From Falsigemmobacter faecalis (lineage in GTDB: Bacteria; Pseudomonadota; Alphaproteobacteria; Rhodobacterales; Rhodobacteraceae): a DNA stretch of 62,462 bases. Position numbers and translations under genes: made by a program. Each line of letters starts with the position of its first letter. Within the stretch, counting starts at the first letter, position 1. Below are positions 54,614-62,462 of the stretch, piece by piece. The notes under the pieces are model-generated. The model had not been told where the DNA came from. It saw only the letters and a program-made list of their open reading frames with translations, and did not search any database. The DNA lies in the NCBI RefSeq assembly GCF_003863335.1, contig NZ_RRAZ01000022.1:1-62462 (forward strand), in the 5' to 3' direction.

Positions 54614-55659
54614 TGGCCCCCTTCGCCCTCTTCAGCCAGCCTCAGAACACCCCCCGCCTTATAAGCTGCCCCACAGACACGCTCCTGCCAGCAGGTGACA
54701 GCATCTCCTGATATAAAAATAAGGCGCCGCCCCCCTCATTTCATTCGCCGATTTGCACCCGAAAACGCACACCGTCCCGGGCAGCAACACCCAGCGCAAC
54801 AGGCGTTTTTCTTTGCACCCGGGCGTTCTCAGTCACCCTAAGCCTGTCAGCGAGGGAGTTGGCATCTGGGCAACCTGAACGCGCTCCAGCATATGACGCG
54901 GCTTTACGACGCCGGGCGTGCATGGTCACCGGCGTCAACAGCCTCTGCCAGCGCCCCACTGCACAGGGCTCTGCTGATGCTCAGAGCAAAGCGGCACATC
55001 TCCTCCCCCTTCAGGCCTTTCTCATCACCGGGCGGGCAAAGCTCAGACCGGAAATGACTGAACCCGAAACACTCCGAAACCAGCCTGCGAAGCGTTACAG
55101 ATCTGAAAAGGCTTCGCTGTCCTGCCTTATCTTCGCTCCGGCTCTGCGGGAGATGTCGCGGGTCGCTCTCGACAGACAGACGTCTGATCGGTGGAAACGG
55201 CTCACCAAGGCAAATGAAGCCTGGGAGGAAACCTCACCACACCACCGCAACCTTGCCCCACCTCATGACCTCGCTGAAACCCACCCTGCCCTTCACCAGC
55301 ACAGCCTTCTCATAAAATCCGCTCACACAGCCGCTGACCTGCGCCTCCTGCACCTGAAGACCCGGCCCGAAAACTCCGACCCCGGTGATCCCCGCAATCA
55401 CACCCGCCCGCTCCCGGAGTATTTTTCCTGACACCCCGCTCCACTCCCCCACAACCCGCGCGCCGCGCCCCTTTGGCTTTTCTCAAATACTCACCTTTCC
55501 CCGCCCACCACCGGAACCACAATATGCCAGATAAGACACCACATTCTGCCGGAACATTTCCCGCAAACCGCCGAACTGACGAGACACATCGTCAGGACGC
55601 CATGCCATCCTCAGGTTGAAACGACGGGCCGGGATCGGCCCCAACGACAGGGATAAGTC
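54614..55659. other. Gene-free kilobase between gcdH and the saccharopine dehydrogenase-like gene
   Basis: No convincing gene in either strand. The longest open frames (for example 54859-55431 plus) have no recognisable protein sequence. A TATAAAAATAA run at 54712-54722 and a pair of GAGTATTT-type repeats at 55410-55500 are the only visible features. It may be decayed coding DNA. Confidence 0.55.
55410..55505. repeat. Dispersed intergenic repeat, copies 2 and 3 in inverted orientation
   Basis: A plus-strand GGAGTATTTTTCC at about 55418 faces a minus-strand GAGTATTTGAGAAAAGCCAA at about 55490, giving an imperfect inverted pair 60 bp apart. The minus-strand member matches copy 1 at 37084-37132. 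Confidence 0.5.
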
Positions 55660-56742
55660 ATGTCTTTTGAACGGGTTGCAGTTTTGGGTCTGGGCAAGGT
55701 CGGCCATCTGGCCGCCGAACTTCTGAAAGATGCCGGGTTTACCGTGACCGGCATCGACGCCCGCGGGCTGAAAGATGCGCCCTTTGAGGTCAAAACCCTC
55801 GACGTGAGCGATATCGACGCCCTGCGCCAGGGGCTTGAGGGGCAGCAGGCCGTGCTCTCCTGCCTGCCCTATCACCTCAATATCGGCGCCTCGACCCTCG
55901 CGCATGAGATGGGGCTGCATTACTTCGATCTCACCGAGGACGTGCCCACCACCAATCACATCCGCAAACTGGCCGAGACCTCGAAGGGTCTGATGGCGCC
56001 GCAATGCGGTCTTGCCCCCGGCTTCATCGGCATCGTCGGCGCGGATCTCGCGAGCCATTTCGACAAGGTCCGCTCGCTGCGCCTGCGCGTGGGCGCTCTG
56101 CCGCAGCATCCCACCGGCACGCTCGGCTATGCCTTCAACTGGTCGCCCGAGGGCGTGGTGAATGAATACCTCAACGACTGCGAAGTGATTGAAGACGGTC
56201 AGCGCAAACTGGTCTCGGCAATGGAATGGGTCGAGACCATCCATATCGACGGTCTGCAGCTTGAGGCTTTCACCACCTCCGGCGGCCTTGGCACCATGTG
56301 CGAGACCTATCTCGGCAAGATCGACAACCTTGACTATAAGACCATGCGCTTCCCCGGCCATGTAAAGCTGATGAATTTCTTCTTCCATGAGCTTTTGATG
56401 CGCGAAAACCGTGCCGAGGCCGGCCGCATTCTGACCAATGCCAAGCCTCCGGTCGATGAAGACGTGGTCTATGTCCATGCCGCCGCCGAAGGCCATATCG
56501 ACGGCCAGCTGAAGCGCAAAGAGTTTGTCCGCGCCTATTATCCCATTGAGGTCAATGGCCGCGCCCGCACTGCCATCGCCTGGACCACTTCGGCCTCGGT
56601 CGTCGCGGTGATTGAGATGGTGCGCGCGGGCAGCCTGCCGGCCAAAGGCTTCCTGCGTCAGGAAGACATCCCGCTCGGGGATTACCTCAAAACCCGCACC
56701 GGCAGCCTTTACGACAAAACCCCCTCGGGCAGCTGCTGCTAA
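55660..56742 (+). CDS. Saccharopine dehydrogenase-like oxidoreductase
   Basis: A 360-residue NAD(P)-dependent protein. The N-terminal Rossmann fold has RVAVLGLGKVGHLAAELL, the central segment LSCLPYHLNIGASTLAHEMG and GLHYFDLTEDVPTT, then the substrate domain with APQCGLAPGFIGIVGADLA and LRVGALPQHPTGTLGYAFNW, all matching bacterial saccharopine/lysine dehydrogenase-like proteins. It probably yields 2-aminoadipate semialdehyde from lysine or saccharopine, upstream of the GcdH step; the exact reaction is uncertain. It ends with two Cys (SGSCC). Confidence 0.85.
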   Translation: MSFERVAVLGLGKVGHLAAELLKDAGFTVTGIDARGLKDAPFEVKTLDVSDIDALRQGLEGQQAVLSCLPYHLNIGASTLAHEMGLHYFDLTEDVPTTNHIRKLAETSKGLMAPQCGLAPGFIGIVGADLASHFDKVRSLRLRVGALPQHPTGTLGYAFNWSPEGVVNEYLNDCEVIEDGQRKLVSAMEWVETIHIDGLQLEAFTTSGGLGTMCETYLGKIDNLDYKTMRFPGHVKLMNFFFHELLMRENRAEAGRILTNAKPPVDEDVVYVHAAAEGHIDGQLKRKEFVRAYYPIEVNGRARTAIAWTTSASVVAVIEMVRAGSLPAKGFLRQEDIPLGDYLKTRTGSLYDKTPSGSCC

Positions 56743-56755
56743 CCCCGCATTAAGC

Positions 56756-56796
56756 CTCACCCCCTAATCTCACCACAGAGAGACTGAGGGGGTGAG
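56756..56796 (+). promoter_or_regulatory. Hairpin covering the ribosome site of the FliG-like gene
   Basis: CTCACCCCCT (56756-56765) pairs perfectly with AGGGGGTGAG (56787-56796), and TCTC/GAGA pair inside the loop. The right arm is the Shine-Dalgarno region of the gene starting at 56798, so the site would be masked in a free transcript. Confidence 0.55.
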
Positions 56797-56797
56797 C

Positions 56798-57865
56798 ATG
56801 GCACAGGGTCTGAACCGCGCAACCGTCACGCGCCTGACGCCGCCGCCCCCGTCCGCGGGGGAGGCTTTGAGCAGCCGGGAGAAGGCTGCGATCATCGTGC
56901 GCCTGCTGCTGGCCGAGGGCGCGCCGATCAAGCTCTCGGCGCTGCCCGATCACATGCAGGCCGCGCTGACCGAGCAGATGGCCAGTATGCGGCTGGTCGA
57001 CCGCAGCACCCTGGCCGCCGTAGTCGGAGAATTTCTTCATAAACTCGAATCCGTCGGCCTTGCCTTTCCGGGCGGGATTGAGAATGCGATTGCGCTTCTC
57101 GATGGCCATATCAGCAGCTCTGCCGCCTCGCGTCTGCGCCGCCTTGCGGGCAATTCCGGCCGCATTGACCCCTGGGAGCGGCTGATCCCGCTGTCGCCGG
57201 AGAAGCTTCTGCCCATCCTCAACGGCGAATCGGTCGAGGTGGCGGCCGTGGTGCTCTCAAAACTGCCGGTTTCACGTGCGGCGGATCTGCTGACCCGCCT
57301 GCCCGGAGAGCGGGCGAGACGTGTCACGCATGCCGTCTCCCTGACCGGCAATATTGACCCTGAAACGGTGCGCCGCATCGGCGCGGCCCTGGTCTCTCAA
57401 CTCGACGCCCAGCCGCCGCGGGCCTTCGACCATGGCCCTGTTGAGCGGGTGGGCGCGATCCTGAATGTCACCACCGCCGCGCTGCGCGATGATCTGCTGG
57501 AAGATCTCAGCACCCAGGACGCCGATTTCGCCGACAAAGTGCGCCGCGCGATCTTTACCTTTGCCCATATCCCGTCCCGCATCCTCGCCCGCGATGTGCC
57601 AAAGATCACCCGTGTGGTCGAGCAGCCGGTCCTGATCACCGCACTCGGCGGGGCGCTCAGCGGCACCCTCGCGCCGGTGGCGAACTGGCTTCTTGAGAAT
57701 ATGAGCCCCCGCCTCGCGCAGGGGCTGCGCGAAGAAATCGAGGCCCGCGGCCGCATCCGCGAAAAAGAGGCCGAACTCGCCCAGAGCGAACTGATCGAAG
57801 CGATCCGCCGCCTCGATGCCGCAGGCGAATTGCAACTGGTCGAACCCGAGGAGGAGGATGGCTGA
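56798..57865 (+). CDS. Divergent FliG-like flagellar motor switch protein
   Basis: A 355-residue, mostly helical protein with FliG-type architecture: N-terminal domain (SSREKAAIIVRLLLAEGAPI), middle domain (VEVAAVVLSKLPVSRAADLL followed by LPGERARRVTHAVS) and a C-terminal domain (DFADKVRRAIFTFAHIPSRI then ARDVPKITRVVEQPVLITAL). The EHPQ motif of canonical FliG middle domains reads GESVE here. No other flagellar gene is in the window, so this is either the only fliG placed away from the main cluster or a paralogue of other use. Confidence 0.75.
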   Translation: MAQGLNRATVTRLTPPPPSAGEALSSREKAAIIVRLLLAEGAPIKLSALPDHMQAALTEQMASMRLVDRSTLAAVVGEFLHKLESVGLAFPGGIENAIALLDGHISSSAASRLRRLAGNSGRIDPWERLIPLSPEKLLPILNGESVEVAAVVLSKLPVSRAADLLTRLPGERARRVTHAVSLTGNIDPETVRRIGAALVSQLDAQPPRAFDHGPVERVGAILNVTTAALRDDLLEDLSTQDADFADKVRRAIFTFAHIPSRILARDVPKITRVVEQPVLITALGGALSGTLAPVANWLLENMSPRLAQGLREEIEARGRIREKEAELAQSELIEAIRRLDAAGELQLVEPEEEDG

Positions 57866-57889
57866 AATCACGTGAGCCCTCTGCGTCAC

Positions 57890-57917
57890 AGGGCAGGCCT
57901 GCGTCGCGCCCTGCCCT
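57890..57917 (+). terminator. Hairpin after the FliG-like gene
   Basis: AGGGCAGG pairs with CCTGCCCT around 12 nt, 25 bp past the stop. There is no T-run. Confidence 0.4.
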
Positions 57918-58757
57918 CCCGCCCCCGGCAGAGCCTCGTCCCATTTAAGACCCCAGGCGGGCGGCATAGGTGGGGCGCAACCGAGCCTCACGCCCGCGAT
58001 GCAGGCCTAAGGCATACCAAGCATCGCCTTTCTCCGGCCAGCGGACAGGCACGTCATTCGGGAGAGCAGACAGGGGATCTCCTCAGGAGCTGTTGGAGGA
58101 TATCGCCTGCGGCCTGAATGACGCGGGCACGGGCGGTATAAGCCGTCTCAATTCGGCAAAAGCCTGAGCTGCATTGGCACTCTCCACGCCGATCTCAGCG
58201 CACCCCGGTTCGTTAAGCCCCTACGCCCTTCAGGAGAGCGACGCTTTGTAGAGCAGCATGACAAAAGCGCGCCCGCAGCGTCTGTCGCGGACCGCTGGAC
58301 CGGAGGGGAAATCCCCATCCCCAGCCGTAGTCCTGCGATGAGCCGAACCCGCGGAATCCGTTGGCCCCGGGCTAAGCCCGTCCGCCCTTCAGGAGAGCGA
58401 CGCTTTGTAGAACCGCGTGAGAAAAGCGCGCCCGCAGCGTCTGTCGCGGGCCGCTGGAAAGGGGGGAAAATCCCCGTCCCCAGTTGTGGTCCTACGATGA
58501 GCGGAATCCGTCAGACGTCCGGTGCCTGGCGACGGACGTGTTCGACAGGTATTTTACCGATGCCCTCCGGAGGCACCAGCGACCGACGCAGGCCTGATGA
58601 CGAGACGACATCCCCCGTTGACCACACAGCGTGATCGCAGATCAAAGGCGCTGCGACATGGCACATCCCAGGCCAGCCTTCGGCGTTGCCCGGGCCGCCG
58701 CCTCTGCCCCACCTTGCGGAGATGGACTTTCCCCCGCGCTCCCGTCACTCTGCATCT
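57918..58757. other. Gene-free stretch upstream of kpsC, with tandem repeats
   Basis: No convincing gene. The main content is the 159-bp-period tandem repeat listed next. One plus-strand frame stays open through both repeat copies but lacks a start codon upstream of the first and resembles no protein. Confidence 0.6.
58212..58511. repeat. Two-copy tandem repeat of about 150 bp, period 159
   Basis: Copy A 58212-58361 and copy B 58371-58511 align over nearly their full length with about 80-85 percent identity by eye. Both contain CCCTTCAGGAGAGCGACGCT then TTGTAGA, AAAGCGCGCCCGCAGCGTCT, a G-rich run with ATCCCC, and GGAATCCGT at the end. The period is a multiple of three. Confidence 0.85.
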
Positions 58758-60824
58758 ATGAGCCCGGCGCAGATCCCGACTGGAACGACACGAACCTGGT
58801 GCGCTGCGCCGGGCCTCTGGCTGCCGGGGCGGGTGCGGCGGGTGCTGAGCCTGTCGGGGTTTACACCGCGACCGATCCTGCCGGGGTCTCTGAACAGGCC
58901 GGAGGCGGGCGATCTGGTGGCCGCCTGGGGGCACAGCCCGCTTGCACCAAAAGCAGAGACCTTCGCCGAACGCCATCATCTGCCGCTGATCCGGGTGGAG
59001 GACGCCTTTCTGCGCTCGATTGCCCCGGGGCGGGCAAAACGGCGCGGGGACGGGCCGCTCGGGCTTTTGATCGACCGGCGCGGCGGGGTTCATTTTGACC
59101 CCAATGCCCCCTCGGATCTGGAACATCTGCTGGCCACGGCCCCTCTCGATGACACCGCCCTTCTTGATCGCGCCCGCGAGGGGATGGCGCGGCTGAGCGC
59201 GGCGGATCTGTCGAAATACAACCTCCATGATCCCGATCTGGCACCGCCGCCGCCGGGCTATGTGCTGGTGATCGACCAGACCCGCGATGACGCCTCGCTG
59301 CGCCTCTCGGGGGCGACCGAGGGTCTTTTCAAAGAGATGCTTTTTCGGGCGCGCGACGACCATCCGGGCGCGCGGATTGTCATCCGCAGCCATCCCGAGA
59401 CGGTGCAGGGGTTGCGGCGCGGCCACTACGGGCGCGAGGATCTTCAGCCCGGTGAGATGCTCCTCAGCGATCCGGTCGGCCCGCGGGCTCTGCTGGAAGG
59501 GGCGATTGCGGTCTATACGATTTCCTCGCAACTGGGCTTTGAGGCGATCCTTGCCGGGCATCAGCCGATTGTGCTGGGGCGGCCATTTTACGCCGGATGG
59601 GGCCTCTCGCAGGATCAGGGCGGACCGCTGCCGCGCAGGCACCGCAGGCTGACGCGCGCGCAGATTTTTGCAGGCGCGATGCTGCTGGCTCCGGTCTGGT
59701 ATGATCCCTGCCGTGACCGGCTTTGCAGTTTTGAGGCGGCGCTCGATCAACTCGAAGCTGAGGTTCGCGCCTGCCGCGAGGACCGGCGCGGCCATGTGGC
59801 GGTGGGAATGCGGCTCTGGAAGCGCGGTGCGCTGCAAAGCTTTTTCGGCCGCGAAAAGCCGGTGATTTTCGCGGCGACCGCTGAAGATGCGGTCAAGATC
59901 GCAACAAAGCGCGGGCGCGATCTGCTGGTCTGGGCCGCGGCAGGCGATCGCGCGGCACTGCCGGATGGGCTGCGGCTCAGGCGGGTTGAGGATGGCCTGA
60001 TACGCTCGCGCGGGCTGGGTGCCGATCTGGTGCCGCCGCTGTCGCTGGTCGCCGACGGGCGCGGCATCTCTTTTGATCCGGGGCGGCCGAGCGATCTGGA
60101 GACGCTTTTGCAACAGCCTTTGCGCCCGGGTCAGCGGCTCAGGGCGTCGCGGCTGATCCGGGCGCTGCGCGAGGGGGGGGTGACGAAATACAACCTTTCC
60201 GGCGTGGTGCCGCAGGTGCCGCAGGGTCACCGCATCCTGGTGCCGGGTCAGGTGGAAGATGACGCGAGCCTGCGCTTTGGCGGCGGGGACATCCGAAGCA
60301 ATCTGGGGCTTTTGCGCCGCGTGCGCGCCGAAAACCCCGGAGCGGTGATCCTTTGGAAGGCCCATCCCGATGTGGTTGCCGGGCTGCGACCCGGGGCAGT
60401 TGCGGCCAGGGATCTGGCAGGGCTTGCGGATGCCTGTCTTGACGAAAGTGATGCCAACAGCGCGCTCGCCCTCGCCGATGAGGTCTGGACCATGACCTCC
60501 GGTACCGGCTTTGAGGCCTTGCTGCGCGGGCTGCCGGTGACCTGTCTGGGCACGCCCTTTTATGCGGGCTGGGGCCTGACCCGCGATCTGGCGCCGGTTC
60601 CGGAACGCCGTCGGGCGGGGTTGCAGATCGAAGATCTGGCCTGGGCCGCGCTGATTGGCTATCCGCGCTATTTTGATCCGATTTCCCGCCGCCCCTGCCC
60701 GCCCGAAGTGGTGGTCGAGCGGCTGCGCGACGGGCGGGTATTGCCGCGATCCGCCCTGCTGAGGGCGCTGGCGAAAGTCCAGGGGCTCGCTGCAAATTAT
60801 GCGTTTCTCTGGCGGCGCGCCTGA
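58758..60824 (+). CDS. kpsC: KpsC-type capsule polysaccharide beta-Kdo transferase
   Basis: KpsC builds the poly-Kdo linker on the lipid anchor of group 2 capsules. The protein (688 residues from 58758) has two homologous transferase modules. Each has a conserved DDASLRLSG/DDASLRFGG segment, RSHPE or KAHPD, and the FYAGWGL motif (about residues 278 and 621). Start is uncertain: ATG 58758 or ATG 58722, neither with a good ribosome site. No kpsS, kpsF or capsule export genes are in the window. It lies between the tandem repeat and insertion sequence debris, suggesting a mobile or recently rearranged locus. Confidence 0.82.
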   Translation: MSPAQIPTGTTRTWCAAPGLWLPGRVRRVLSLSGFTPRPILPGSLNRPEAGDLVAAWGHSPLAPKAETFAERHHLPLIRVEDAFLRSIAPGRAKRRGDGPLGLLIDRRGGVHFDPNAPSDLEHLLATAPLDDTALLDRAREGMARLSAADLSKYNLHDPDLAPPPPGYVLVIDQTRDDASLRLSGATEGLFKEMLFRARDDHPGARIVIRSHPETVQGLRRGHYGREDLQPGEMLLSDPVGPRALLEGAIAVYTISSQLGFEAILAGHQPIVLGRPFYAGWGLSQDQGGPLPRRHRRLTRAQIFAGAMLLAPVWYDPCRDRLCSFEAALDQLEAEVRACREDRRGHVAVGMRLWKRGALQSFFGREKPVIFAATAEDAVKIATKRGRDLLVWAAAGDRAALPDGLRLRRVEDGLIRSRGLGADLVPPLSLVADGRGISFDPGRPSDLETLLQQPLRPGQRLRASRLIRALREGGVTKYNLSGVVPQVPQGHRILVPGQVEDDASLRFGGGDIRSNLGLLRRVRAENPGAVILWKAHPDVVAGLRPGAVAARDLAGLADACLDESDANSALALADEVWTMTSGTGFEALLRGLPVTCLGTPFYAGWGLTRDLAPVPERRRAGLQIEDLAWAALIGYPRYFDPISRRPCPPEVVVERLRDGRVLPRSALLRALAKVQGLAANYAFLWRRA

Positions 60825-60825
60825 A

Positions 60826-61217
60826 TGATCTGAATCCGGCAAACTGGACCGTTTAACGTTAGAGTTTTCGACTACGCTTTCCTGGCCGGGAGAGGAGCGA
60901 AATCGCGATGAAGGCTTCAAGTGTCACGGAGTTCACAGGGACCGTGGCCCCAGTAGGGCCGGCCTAAGCCCGTAGAACCAGACAGCGTTCATCATTAAAG
61001 AGGGCGATGAGGACACACCGGTAGCAGAGATTTGTCGTAGTTCGAGCGTATAACAAACGATCCGGGGGATCGTTTGCAGGCCGCAAGACCCGGCGAAAGC
61101 TATGAAGCCTGGTCGCATGCGCGACTTGGTTCGCGGTCTGTGCAGCGATTGGGCCGTTTCAATCCGTCAGGCCATCGGCTTTGACCGTTCAACATTTCAG
61201 TATCAATCCCGCCGCAT
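60826..61217 (+). pseudogene. Remnant of an IS3-family element (IS2/ISRj2-like orfA-orfB)
   Basis: A ribosome site GAGAGGAG is followed by ATGAAGGCTTC (MKASSVTEF), the usual orfA start of this group. The frame is then broken by about 43 bp of foreign sequence before FIIKEGDEDTPVAEICR resumes at about 60987. A large internal deletion follows, and a short piece of orfB (RDLVRGLCSDWAVSIRQAIG then DRSTFQYQSRR) ends at 61217. Not functional. Confidence 0.75.
61054..61076. repeat. 23-bp palindrome CAAACGATCC-GGG-GGATCGTTTG
   Basis: A perfect 10-bp inverted repeat with a 3-bp centre sits at the deletion junction of the IS3 remnant. Similar GATCGTT palindromes are common around mobile elements in alphaproteobacteria. 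Confidence 0.6.
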
Positions 61218-61350
61218 GGGCTCTGTTGCACAAATCGTCTGAACGCCGGGGTTCCCCTTTCCCCGGGCGGACTTATCCCACAGCTTCCGTGACGGGTATG
61301 CCGAGCGCGGTGTAGCGGTTCATCGTAAGACCGCATGTCTTTTTTCATCG
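61218..61350 (-). pseudogene. Fragment of an IS5-like element (3' end and terminal repeat)
   Basis: GGGCTCTGTTGCACAAATCG at 61218 looks like the terminal inverted repeat of IS5-type elements. On the minus strand a transposase C-terminus (MNRYTALGIPVTEAVG, stop at 61273-61275) reads towards it. The rest of the element is missing; it is cut by the next element at about 61363. Confidence 0.55.
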
Positions 61351-61362
61351 GCCGCCTCTGAC

Positions 61363-62462
61363 TGAACCGCCCCGAGTTTTCCGGAGGCTCCAACTTCTGA
61401 GCAGGACAGAGCATCATGAGCAAGACAACGAGGCGCAGCATGGGTCGCCTTGGCAGGCTATCGTCCCGATCGCGACCAGGATCGGCTGTTCGGCCAACAC
61501 GCTGAGCGAGTGGGTCAGAAAGGCCGGGGCCGACCGCGGCAGGCGCGCGGCATACCAGGCGGGATGGCCGGGAAGATGAAGGCCCTGGAGCGCGAGAACC
61601 GCGAGCTGCGCCAGGCGAACGAGATCTTGCGCAAGGGTGAGCCAGTGCAGGCGCCACTGGTTTAAGCCCACTGGCGAACGCGTATTTTGCGATGGCGGAG
61701 CCCGACCGCTGGTCGAAGTCACGGTGGATTTTATTGATGCCTGTCGTGGCAGCCACGGGGCGGAGCCATGATCACGCCATTGGTCCGGGTGACCATGGCG
61801 ACGGCCGATCTGCAGTGTGCTGCCGATTGCCCCGCCCACCTATGACAATCATTTGGCAAAACGGACGAATGCGGCACGACTGTCGGATCGGGCGCGTCGG
61901 GACGCGGCTCTGCGCCCGGAGATCCGTCGCGTATTCGAGGAGAACTGGCGGGGCTGTGGGGGGCGCAGGATCTGGCGACAGCTGGGCCGCGAGGGCTTCG
62001 ATATCGCGCGATGCACAGTGGCGCGGCTGATGAAGGGCATGGGCATTCAAGGCGCTATCCGCGGTAAGCCACACCGGACAACGATCCCTGACAAGAAAGC
62101 GCCCTGTCCATTGGACAAGGTGAACCGCCAGTTTCAGGGGCCCGCACCCAACAGGCTGTGGGTCAGTGACCTCACCTGCGTCGCCACATGGAAAGGTTTT
62201 GTTTATGTTGCATTCGTCCTCGATGCCGCCGCATCGTCGGCTGGCGGGTCAGCACGTCGGCTCATGCGGGTTTCGTCCCCGATGCTTTGGAACAGGCGGT
62301 GCATGATCGCCGCCCCGCAAAGGGCATGGGCCTTATCCCTCATAGCGACAGGGGCAGCCAATATGTGTCAATCAAATACACAGACCAGCTGGCAGAGGCG
62401 GGCATCGCGCCCTCGGGCGGAAGCGTCGGTGACAGCTGTGACACTGCGCTGGCCGAGACTAT
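61363..62462 (+). pseudogene. Frameshifted IS3-family transposase (IS51/IS407-like), runs off the window
   Basis: The left end probably starts at TGAACCGCCCCGAG. The orfA part gives MSKTTRR, then in other frames [20 protein letters not shown] and [18 protein letters not shown]; about 40 bp of extra sequence (61636-61675) splits that from [13 protein letters not shown]. orfB follows in pieces: SDRARRDAALRPEIRRVFEE, QLGREGFDIARCTVARLM, NRLWVSDLTCVATWKGFVYV (DDE Asp), then a frameshift at about 62225, then HSDRGSQYVSIKYT and the last piece SVGDSCDTALAET with the DDE Glu. Several frameshifts and a stop make it inactive. Confidence 0.85.
61363..62462 (+). mobile_element. IS3-family insertion sequence, partial at the window edge
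   Basis: Extent of the element that contains the frameshifted transposase; its right end lies beyond the window. Left boundary inferred from the sequence where IS5 similarity ends and the orfA leader begins. Confidence 0.6.

Noticed and set aside
54859-55431. Possible 190-residue gene in the gcdH-saccharopine dehydrogenase gap
   Set aside because: No recognisable sequence, atypical composition for this genome and no ribosome site.
58120-58634. Open plus-strand frame running through both 159-bp repeats
   Set aside because: Open by phase, but no start codon upstream of the first copy and no protein-like features; kept only as a repeat.
58554-60920. 788-codon minus-strand open frame opposite kpsC
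   Set aside because: Both frames are open over 2 kb, but only the plus-strand product shows the duplicated KpsC motifs.
58212-61675. Recurring TAAGCCC heptamer near kpsC and the IS remnants
   Set aside because: Four occurrences of a 7-mer are close to chance expectation for a window of this size and composition.
1-62462. CRISPR arrays, integrases, toxin-antitoxin or phage defence genes
   Set aside because: None seen; the only short regular array is the 8-bp repeat at 13917-13975, which has no spacers.

Overview
The window reads as ordinary chromosome of a high-G+C alphaproteobacterium of the Rhodobacterales (Rhodobacter/Gemmobacter/Paracoccus-like; genus not resolvable by eye). Support comes from the gene orders (recA beside cckA and alaS; lptF-lptG-lptD-surA-pdxA-rsmA opposite pepA-holC), the alphaproteobacterial LexA box GTTC-N7-GTTC, the metal-site-altered HemB and a CckA-type hybrid kinase.

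Layout. 0-2.9 kb: parE and a glutathione transferase (minus). 2.9-5.9 kb: a LuxR-type regulator fused to an alpha/beta hydrolase, then about 1.2 kb without a gene that holds two matching units, each an 18-bp palindrome followed by a strong intrinsic terminator, plus a 15-bp inverted repeat. 6.0-7.8 kb: M23 peptidase and bactofilin (cell shape). 7.9-19.3 kb (minus): DUF2189 membrane protein, prfB, PBP1A, an SOS-box-controlled radical SAM protein, a retropepsin-like protease, gyrA, a YSC84-type lipoprotein, hemB. 19.4-27.1 kb: membrane protein, mfd, DUF3445 haem protein, convergent alkD, gph, MFS transporter. 27.1-29.4 kb (minus): small secreted protein, holC, pepA. 29.5-37.0 kb: lptFGD-surA-pdxA-rsmA envelope and ribosome operon. 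37.2-42.8 kb (minus): two elongator tRNA-Met genes, fabD, DUF1330 protein, alaS, recA. 42.9-47.2 kb: sulfotransferase, cckA, rsmB. 47.3-52.2 kb (minus): a structured RNA candidate and a vitamin B12 uptake operon btuB-F-C-D behind a cobalamin riboswitch. 52.3-57.9 kb: LysR regulator and divergent gcdH, a gene-free kilobase, a saccharopine dehydrogenase-like gene and a divergent FliG-like gene. 57.9-62.46 kb is accessory: a tandem 159-bp repeat, a KpsC-type Kdo transferase, and a nest of three decayed insertion sequences running off the end.

Functional links: DNA repair (recA, mfd, alkD, SOS-regulated radical SAM gene), topology (parE, gyrA), envelope (LPS export, PBP1A, M23/bactofilin, KpsC), translation (prfB, alaS, tRNA-Met, rsmA, rsmB), lysine/glutaryl-CoA breakdown (gcdH, saccharopine dehydrogenase) and B12 supply. 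The best candidates for something new are the palindrome-plus-terminator pair beside the LuxR-hydrolase gene, the SOS operator abutting the radical SAM start codon, and the rod-shaped RNA candidate at 47.3-47.5 kb. No complete, clearly novel multi-gene system was found.
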